Source of the DNA: JANLQX01 sp031418775
Lineage (GTDB): Bacteria; Actinomycetota; Acidimicrobiia; Acidimicrobiales; JANYDT01
Length of the DNA: 19,040 nt
Direction of reading: 5' to 3'
Assembly: GCA_031418775.1 (NCBI GenBank)
Contig: JANOJN010000296.1
Coordinates: 1-19,040 of the forward strand
A program made the position numbers and the translations under genes. Each line of letters opens with the position of its first letter. Within the stretch, counting starts at the first letter, position 1. Positions 14,682-19,040 of this stretch are shown piece by piece. The notes under the pieces are model-generated. The model made no database searches, was not told the DNA's origin, and was given only the letters and a program-made list of their open reading frames with translations.

Positions 14682-14703
14682 CCCGGGCCGGGCGCGGCCT
14701 GGG
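14682..14703. other. GC-rich hairpin downstream of the DUF72 gene
   Basis: CCCGGGCC (14682-14689) pairs with GGCCTGGG (14696-14703) through an 8-bp stem with one G-U pair and a six-base loop. No T-run follows on the plus strand. It could weaken read-through into the hydrolase gene, but it is not a canonical terminator in that direction. Confidence 0.45.
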
Positions 14704-14723
14704 GTGCAGCGCCGGGGCATCGG

Positions 14724-14729
14724 TAGGAT
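14724..14729 (+). promoter_or_regulatory. Candidate -10 element of the alpha/beta hydrolase gene
   Basis: TAGGAT lies 8 nt before the GTG start at 14738, with no ribosome binding site between them. This fits a leaderless transcript starting at or next to the start codon. Confidence 0.45.
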
Positions 14730-14737
14730 CGACCCCC

Positions 14738-15673
14738 GTGTCGAATTCCGCCTCTCCCCTTGCTGCGCTGCTGACCTTCCCTGAGGTCGAGCACATCATC
14801 GATGCGCCCGGCGGGATCAGCATGCACGCCTACGACTGGGGCGGCACCGGGCCCGATCTCGTCTTCGCCCACGCGACCGGTCTCCATGCCCATGTCTGGG
14901 TGCCCCTCGTCGCCCGTCTGCGCTCGTCGTTCCGGTGCATCGGGGTCGACCTCATGGGCCAAGGGGCATCGTCGTTGCCGAGCAACGGCGACCACAGCTG
15001 GAACGGCGTCGCCACCGGTCTTGTCGCCGTGCTCGACCACTTCGGTCTGGCCGGACGAGGTGACGTGCACGGCATCGGTCACTCGCAGGGCGGCTACGCC
15101 GTGCTCGAAGCCGAGCTCCGCCGACCTGGCACGTTCGCGTCGGTGTTCGTCCACGAGCCGGTGGTCTTCCCGCAGGTCCCGGGGATGAACCCGGGAGATC
15201 CGTGGCCCGACAACCCGATGGCCGTTCTCACCAGTCGACGTCGGCGCACCTTCGCCAGCGCCGAGGTCGCCATTGCCAACTTCGCCAAGAAGCCACCGTT
15301 CGGCCAGTGCGACCGCTCCGTCGTCGAGTCGTACGTGTACTGGGGATTTCGTCCGACGGGTGTCGTCCACGACGGCCACGCCGAGATCGGGTTGGTCTGC
15401 TCACCCGAGACCGAAGCAGGGCTCTTTCGGGCATCGGTCACCGACATCTTCGCCCGACTCCCTCACCTGACCTGCCGGGTGACGTACGGGCTCGGCGAGG
15501 AGGCCGGGAACTTCGGCGAGATCGTCCCGCTCGCCGCAGCCGCAACACCGCACGGAGCCCTTCTACGACTCCCGGGACGTACCCACTTCGGGATCCTCGA
15601 GGGCATCGACGAGATGGCCGTGATTGTTCGAGACAGCCTGCTCGGATCGTCCGACACATCTGCCCATGGGTGA
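14738..15673 (+). CDS. Alpha/beta-fold hydrolase
   Basis: The 311-residue protein is an alpha/beta hydrolase of unknown substrate. The oxyanion region is HATGLHAHVW (45-54), VDLMGQGAS covers 70-78, the nucleophile elbow is GHSQGG with Ser116, and the catalytic histidine is probably His283 in RTHFG. The third triad member is less clear: the segment GLGEEAG (251-257) offers Glu254 or Glu255 where many relatives have Asp. No signal peptide is present, so it is cytoplasmic. The GTG start at 14738 is supported by the TAGGAT element 8 nt upstream. The thioredoxin-like gene starts 3 nt after its stop, so the two are probably co-transcribed. Confidence 0.92.
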   Translation: MSNSASPLAALLTFPEVEHIIDAPGGISMHAYDWGGTGPDLVFAHATGLHAHVWVPLVARLRSSFRCIGVDLMGQGASSLPSNGDHSWNGVATGLVAVLDHFGLAGRGDVHGIGHSQGGYAVLEAELRRPGTFASVFVHEPVVFPQVPGMNPGDPWPDNPMAVLTSRRRRTFASAEVAIANFAKKPPFGQCDRSVVESYVYWGFRPTGVVHDGHAEIGLVCSPETEAGLFRASVTDIFARLPHLTCRVTYGLGEEAGNFGEIVPLAAAATPHGALLRLPGRTHFGILEGIDEMAVIVRDSLLGSSDTSAHG

Positions 15674-15676
15674 GCG

Positions 15677-16141
15677 ATGACCACCACGCTGCTGCTCGCG
15701 GTCGTGGTTGCGGCGCTGGCCGTGCTCGCGGCGCAAGTTCTTCGGCGTCGCAAGCCCGAGCCTCCGACGCAAACCGCGTGGACGGTCCCGGCCCAGCTCG
15801 ACCGTCATGACTTCGCCCGACCTGACGCGCCGTGGCTTGTCGTCGCGTTCACCTCCGCCACGTGTGATGCCTGCGCGAGCACGGCGACGAAGTGCGAGGT
15901 TCTCGCCAGTGATTTCGTAAGTGTGCAGATTGTCGACTACCAGACCGACAAGGACCTCCACAAGCGCTACGGCATCGATGCCGTGCCCACCGTGGTGATC
16001 GCGGATGCCAACGGTGTCGTCCAGCGCGACTTCGTCGGGCCGCCGAACGCCACCGACCTGTGGGGCGCCATGGCCGAAGTCCGCGAGCCCGGCTCGATAC
16101 CGCCGCCCGAGGCACACACCCACGGGCTCGCCCCGAAGTAG
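15677..16141 (+). CDS. Membrane-anchored thioredoxin-like protein
   Basis: The 154-residue protein has an N-terminal hydrophobic helix (about 4-22) followed by RRRK, then a thioredoxin fold. The helix followed by positive charge would favour an N-out orientation with the fold in the cytoplasm, though topology is not certain. The active-site motif is CDAC (63-66) in FTSATCDAC, with a further Cys73 close by, and the cis-proline loop is AVPTVVI (Pro104). Such proteins reduce or oxidise disulfides in partner proteins. It lies 3 nt after the alpha/beta hydrolase stop and GGGTG overlapping that stop is a weak ribosome binding site. It converges with the amidase gene. Confidence 0.9.
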   Translation: MTTTLLLAVVVAALAVLAAQVLRRRKPEPPTQTAWTVPAQLDRHDFARPDAPWLVVAFTSATCDACASTATKCEVLASDFVSVQIVDYQTDKDLHKRYGIDAVPTVVIADANGVVQRDFVGPPNATDLWGAMAEVREPGSIPPPEAHTHGLAPK

Positions 16142-16142
16142 C

Positions 16143-16160
16143 AGTCGCCGACAGGCGATT
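16143..16160. terminator. Short hairpin between convergent thioredoxin-like and amidase genes
   Basis: TCGCC (16145-16149) and GGCGA (16154-16158) form a perfect 5-bp stem with a four-base loop; G-T and A-T pairs can extend it to 7 bp. It fills nearly the whole 18-nt gap between the two stop codons, so it could serve both directions. There is no long T-run, so strength is probably low. Confidence 0.4.
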
Positions 16161-17551
16161 CAGCGGGCCGGCGCCACCAGCGGCCACGGGCGGATGCGCT
16201 CAGCTGCATACGCGATGTCGAGCAGGAGCGCGTCACGATGATGCGGCGCCAACACCTGCAGGCTCACCGGTAGACCATCCACGTCACCGGCCGGAATGGC
16301 AATCGCCGGATTGCCGTACAGGTTGGACGGCGCCGTCAACCGACCGTTGTTCCAGCCTCCGACCATCTTGCCGGCGAACACCGAGGGCAACGGCCCGTTC
16401 GCGGCGAATGCGGCATCGGGGTTGGTCGCCGTCATCACCAGATCACACTGCTCGAACATGTCGGCCATCGCTTCGTTGTGGGCAACTCGGCGCTGCTCGC
16501 ACTTGTAGGCGGCAGCAGCGTCCCACCGACCCTCGGCCCATCGGAGCCCGTAGGACATTTCCGGAGTGAGCTGATCGGCGCACGCCGGCCAGAGATCGCC
16601 GAGCTGACCGCGAATGGAGATGAGACCGGATAATGACCATGCCGTGCCCATGCTCGGGAACTGCGCGACGACATCAACCTCTCTGAGCGCTAACTCACGG
16701 ATCAACTCGGCAGCAAGTGCGCGTATCAAGTCCCATGCAACCGGGTTCACATATGCCCCGCCGAAATCAGCGGCGACGCCGACCCGCAGACCGCGAAGCT
16801 CGTCGCGATACGAGCCGAGGCCGGCCTCGAAGCCTTCGACCCGTGGGAGTGCAAGAGGCGTTCGGAGATCCGGTCCGTTCGTGACGTCGAGCCAGCGGGC
16901 GGTATCTCGGACACTGCGAGAGACACAACCCGGTACGGCGGTCAGGTTGCCCATCTCCGCGCTCGGGCCGTTCGGGATCCGACCGTACGTGACCTTCAGG
17001 CCCACAAGCCCGCAGAACCCGGCGGGAATGCGGATCGACCCGCCACCGTCGCCTGCCGTCGCCGCAGTGAGGATCCCGCCGGCGACGGCCGCCGACGAAC
17101 CTCCCGACGAACCTCCCGGCGTCCGTTCGGTGTTCCAGGGATTGAGCGTGGCGCCGTTCAGCACTGTCCGGGTGAGGTTCACTCCCCCGAACTCCGAAGC
17201 CGTGGTCAGCCCTACCGGAATCGCTCCGGCATCGATCAGGCGGGCGACCATCGTGGACGTCTGGGTAGCAACGTGGTCGCGCAGCGGGACGCTTGCCTCC
17301 GTCGCCGGCCAACCGGCCACGTTCGTCAGTTCTTTCACACCCAATGGGACACCGCCGAACGGAAGCGACACATCGGCGTTCGCCGCTGCAGTGCGAGCGT
17401 GGTCGGGGTTGAGGACCGAGAACGCGTTCAGGTCGCTCGACTCGATTGCCGCGAACACTGCGTCGACCTCCTCGACCGGCGAGCGCTCACCCGATCGGAA
17501 TGCATCGACCAGCGAACACTGGTCTCCCTGCCATGGCTGCATGCTGGTCAC
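16160..17551 (-). CDS. Amidase-signature family hydrolase
   Basis: The 463-residue protein carries the complete Ser-cisSer-Lys machinery of amidase-signature enzymes: Lys73 in GVKEL, the GGSSGGSSAA loop (147-156) containing the cis-Ser, and nucleophile Ser172 in GDGGGSIRIPAG. These enzymes cleave amide bonds in small molecules; GatA, the tRNA amidotransferase subunit, is a relative, but no gatB/gatC is nearby, so a catabolic amidase is more likely. The length is normal. The start is uncertain: GTG at 17551 gives the listed length, while in-frame ATG codons at 17542 and 17534 would shorten it by a few residues, and none has a clear ribosome binding site. It is preceded by a tandem repeat that separates it from the NUDIX gene on the same strand. 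Confidence 0.93.
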   Translation of the reverse strand: MTSMQPWQGDQCSLVDAFRSGERSPVEEVDAVFAAIESSDLNAFSVLNPDHARTAAANADVSLPFGGVPLGVKELTNVAGWPATEASVPLRDHVATQTSTMVARLIDAGAIPVGLTTASEFGGVNLTRTVLNGATLNPWNTERTPGGSSGGSSAAVAGGILTAATAGDGGGSIRIPAGFCGLVGLKVTYGRIPNGPSAEMGNLTAVPGCVSRSVRDTARWLDVTNGPDLRTPLALPRVEGFEAGLGSYRDELRGLRVGVAADFGGAYVNPVAWDLIRALAAELIRELALREVDVVAQFPSMGTAWSLSGLISIRGQLGDLWPACADQLTPEMSYGLRWAEGRWDAAAAYKCEQRRVAHNEAMADMFEQCDLVMTATNPDAAFAANGPLPSVFAGKMVGGWNNGRLTAPSNLYGNPAIAIPAGDVDGLPVSLQVLAPHHRDALLLDIAYAAERIRPWPLVAPAR

Positions 17552-17582
17552 ACCGACGAGTCAACACCGATTCTCGGAGTCG

Positions 17583-17710
17583 TGCCTGTTGGTCGCCCGG
17601 GAGGAGCCCGGCCACATCGGCCACGAGAAGATGCGCTCAGCTCGGTTCTGCCTGTTGGTCGCCCGGGAGGAGCCCGGCCACATCGGCCACGAGACGATTC
17701 GCTCAGCTCG
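17583..17710. repeat. Two tandem 66-bp repeat units overlapping the NUDIX gene end
   Basis: Unit 1 starts at 17583 and unit 2 at 17649; over the first 62 positions they differ at only two. Each unit contains GC-rich inverted segments (CCGGG-AGGAG-CCCGG and GGCC-ACATC-GGCC) that can fold into small hairpins. The right end of unit 2 supplies the last codons and stop (17703-17705) of the NUDIX gene, while the rest fills the 151-nt gap before the amidase. Only two copies are present, directly adjacent without spacers. Confidence 0.93.
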
Positions 17711-18275
17711 CTGTCGGCCTTGTCCCTTCGTCGGTGGCCTGTTGGCCTGCCGCGCCGAGGACATACCGCCAGCTCCGCATGTGGGCCCTCAGCGCGTCGG
17801 GAACCATCGAGAGCGAATCCGGGCACCACGTGAGCACGTCAATCAGGTCGGTGAACTCCTCGGCGGTGACCCACCTTGCCTCGGCGACCTCACCGTCGTT
17901 GAACACAACGGCGCCGTCGTGACGGGCGATGAAGCAGTGCGTGATCACGCGGACGGACTCGTCCTCGAAGCGCTGTTCGCCGACGAAGTGCAGTGGCGCG
18001 TCGATGACGCCGAGCTCCTCGGCCAGCTCGCGATGGGCACCCTCGAGGTAGGACTCGCCCGAGGCGAGGACACCGCCGGCCGCCAAATCCCAGTATCCAG
18101 GCCAGACGTCCTTGTCGTCGGCGCGGCGGTGGATCAGCAGGCGATCCTCAGAGTCGAGCACGGCGATCCCGACGCCTCGGTGCCGGAGGTTGTCCCGACG
18201 CATCAACTCCCGAGTGGTGACCCGCTCGACCCGGTCGAACTCATCCACCACATCGACGAGATCGTCAGCAGCCAT
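17703..18275 (-). CDS. NUDIX hydrolase
   Basis: The 190-residue protein has a complete NUDIX box (residues 68-90: Gly68, Glu74, Arg82-Glu83, Glu86-Glu87, Gly89), which binds metal and hydrolyses nucleoside-diphosphate-linked compounds. The N-terminal segment DVVDEFDRVERVTTRELMRRDNLRHRG and the WPGYWDLAAGG context resemble the YfcD/isopentenyl-diphosphate-isomerase-like NUDIX group, so the true substrate is not obvious. The start at 18275 is chosen because TATGGT lies 6 nt upstream and the family N-terminus begins there; a longer frame to 18434 would overlap the divergent DUF222 gene and its promoter. The last codons and the stop come from the repeat unit, so the C-terminal tail (TDEGTRPTAS) may be recent. 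Confidence 0.93.
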   Translation of the reverse strand: MAADDLVDVVDEFDRVERVTTRELMRRDNLRHRGVGIAVLDSEDRLLIHRRADDKDVWPGYWDLAAGGVLASGESYLEGAHRELAEELGVIDAPLHFVGEQRFEDESVRVITHCFIARHDGAVVFNDGEVAEARWVTAEEFTDLIDVLTWCPDSLSMVPDALRAHMRSWRYVLGAAGQQATDEGTRPTAS

Positions 18276-18281
18276 CGGAAC

Positions 18282-18287
18282 ACCATA
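18282..18287 (-). promoter_or_regulatory. Candidate -10 element of the NUDIX gene
   Basis: On the minus strand TATGGT is followed after 6 nt by the ATG at 18275, suggesting a leaderless transcript. No strong -35 is seen. Confidence 0.4.
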
Positions 18288-18345
18288 CTTGGTAGTTCGA
18301 AATTCCTGAGAAGGTTTCGGAGTTCTTTGTTCGCGCATGGTCATT

Positions 18346-18368
18346 TTGTCATACCCCTCTCGTACACT
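18346..18368 (+). promoter_or_regulatory. RecA-independent DNA-damage (PafBC-type) promoter of the DUF222 gene
   Basis: TTGTCATAC (18346-18354), exactly 8 nt, then TACACT (18363-18368) follows the mycobacterial RecA-NDp/PafBC pattern TTGTCRGTG-N8-TAnnnT. The first six positions, the spacing and the -10 all match, while the last three bases of the upstream box do not. The ATG begins 7 nt after the -10, so the transcript would be leaderless. Confidence 0.65.
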
Positions 18369-18375
18369 TGACCCC

Positions 18376-19040
18376 ATGGATGTTGTCGACCCAATAGAAC
18401 TGATGGAAGGGTTTCGGCGCGTCGAGCTTTGCACCGTTGAGTCGATCTCACTCCGGGGTGTTCTGGACGATATTCGGCATGTTCGTGCGCGTCTCGATCA
18501 CGTCGAAGCCAAGGTAGCCAAGCGACTCAAGGAAGCATCCGGCACGCCCGAGCGCGATGTCTCGAAGTCGGCGCAACGTTCGAATCGCCACGGGCACAAG
18601 GTGATGGCGCGTGCTGCTGCGATCGAGAACGAACCGACGCTGAATCGTGTGCTGGAGGCCGGGGACCTCGGCGGCGAGCACGTCGATGTGTTCGCCAAGG
18701 TGCTCGGATCGCTCGACGGCCCGATCAAGGAGGGATTCGCCGAAGCTGCGCCGGCGCTGATCGAAGCGGCAGCTAACTCGGGATCCACACCGGAGGAGTT
18801 TGCCGCCAGTCTCCACACTGCGGCCGAAGCACTCGCGTCCGATGGAGGGATGACCCGACTGGAGCGCCAGCGTCGCAACACCAGGCTGCGCACCTGGACC
18901 GACCGAGCGACCGGCATGTGGCACCTGTCCGGAGCGTTCGATCCAGAGTCGGGCGTGATCCTGCACGGTCGCCTCGAGGCGGCTATGTCCGCCATGTTTG
19001 CAACGAAGACTCCCTCCACCGCCCCAACCCATCCGGGAGA
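18376..19040 (+). CDS. DUF222 (13E12 repeat family) protein, probably with an HNH nuclease domain beyond the window edge
   Basis: The 221 visible residues match the N-terminal DUF222 region of the actinobacterial 13E12 family: an early helical segment, a central part with HKVMARAAAIENEPTLNRVLEAGDLGGEHVDVFAKVL, and the strongly typical RLERQRRNTRLRTWTDRATGMWHLSGAFDPESGVILHGRLEAAM. Members usually continue into a C-terminal HNH endonuclease domain, which would lie past 19040. They are often multicopy in actinobacterial genomes and several mycobacterial ones are damage-induced; their function is not settled. The start at 18376 is supported by the damage-type promoter ending 7 nt upstream. The frame is open to the end of the window. 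Confidence 0.9.
   Translation, partial: MDVVDPIELMEGFRRVELCTVESISLRGVLDDIRHVRARLDHVEAKVAKRLKEASGTPERDVSKSAQRSNRHGHKVMARAAAIENEPTLNRVLEAGDLGGEHVDVFAKVLGSLDGPIKEGFAEAAPALIEAAANSGSTPEEFAASLHTAAEALASDGGMTRLERQRRNTRLRTWTDRATGMWHLSGAFDPESGVILHGRLEAAMSAMFATKTPSTAPTHPG

Noticed and set aside
14677..14703. Minus-strand terminator (hairpin followed by TTTT on the minus strand)
   Set aside because: No minus-strand gene lies upstream of it; the nearest one ends at 16160 beyond two plus-strand genes, so the T-run is probably incidental.
14618..15379. 253-codon minus-strand open frame opposite the alpha/beta hydrolase
   Set aside because: It is antisense to a gene with an intact catalytic motif and has no recognisable domain of its own.
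16160..17551. GatA subunit of the tRNA amidotransferase
   Set aside because: The amidase-signature motif is shared, but there are no gatB or gatC neighbours, and the context suggests a stand-alone amidase.
17583..17714. Possible CRISPR array
   Set aside because: There are only two units, directly adjacent and identical over nearly the full length, with no unique spacers and no cas genes.

Overview
The window is about 65% GC, densely packed and free of tRNA, rRNA, insertion sequences or CRISPR. Many starts appear leaderless (a TAnnnT box 4-8 nt before the start codon). There is a LigC-type DNA ligase, a Tat-exported solute-binding protein and a DUF222/13E12-type gene with a mycobacterial-style DNA-damage promoter. 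Together these point to an actinobacterium. An Acidimicrobiia-like lineage is possible, but I cannot prove it from this window.

Left third (1-10042, all minus strand). Read in the direction of transcription, an SDR oxidoreductase (10042-9182) is followed by a promoter with a perfect 12-bp palindrome across its -35 box. Next comes a complete peptide/nickel-class (PepT) ABC importer: a Tat-signal binding protein, two permeases, and one polypeptide carrying both ATPases. After a 140-nt gap with an AT-rich near-palindrome come the large molybdopterin subunit and the FAD subunit of a xanthine-dehydrogenase-family hydroxylase, the latter cut by the window edge. No [2Fe-2S] subunit is visible; it may lie further left. 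Import followed by hydroxylation of a small, perhaps heterocyclic, compound is a reasonable inference, but the substrate is unknown.

Middle (10043-14670). An orphan protein with an apparent N-terminal winged helix and an AAA+ domain (10157-11593, plus) converges with a ligC-GNAT pair (minus; the genes overlap by GTGA). Divergent from ligC is a plus-strand pair: a small acidic protein with a C-terminal membrane anchor and a DUF72 protein, also overlapping by GTGA.

Right third (14671-19040). An alpha/beta hydrolase and a membrane-anchored thioredoxin-like protein (plus) converge on an amidase-signature enzyme (minus). Upstream of the amidase is a 66-bp tandem repeat that also forms the 3' end of a NUDIX hydrolase gene (minus). 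The window ends inside a DUF222 gene (plus) whose promoter matches the RecA-independent (PafBC) damage motif.

The less expected signals are three short tandem duplications, each at a gene's 3' end (dppB, DUF72, NUDIX). Two of them have the same 56-nt offset. One creates a 19-codon mini-ORF chained by ATGA overlaps between the two permease genes. I did not find a clear defence or other novel multi-gene system. The best uncharacterised protein is the winged-helix/AAA+ ATPase.
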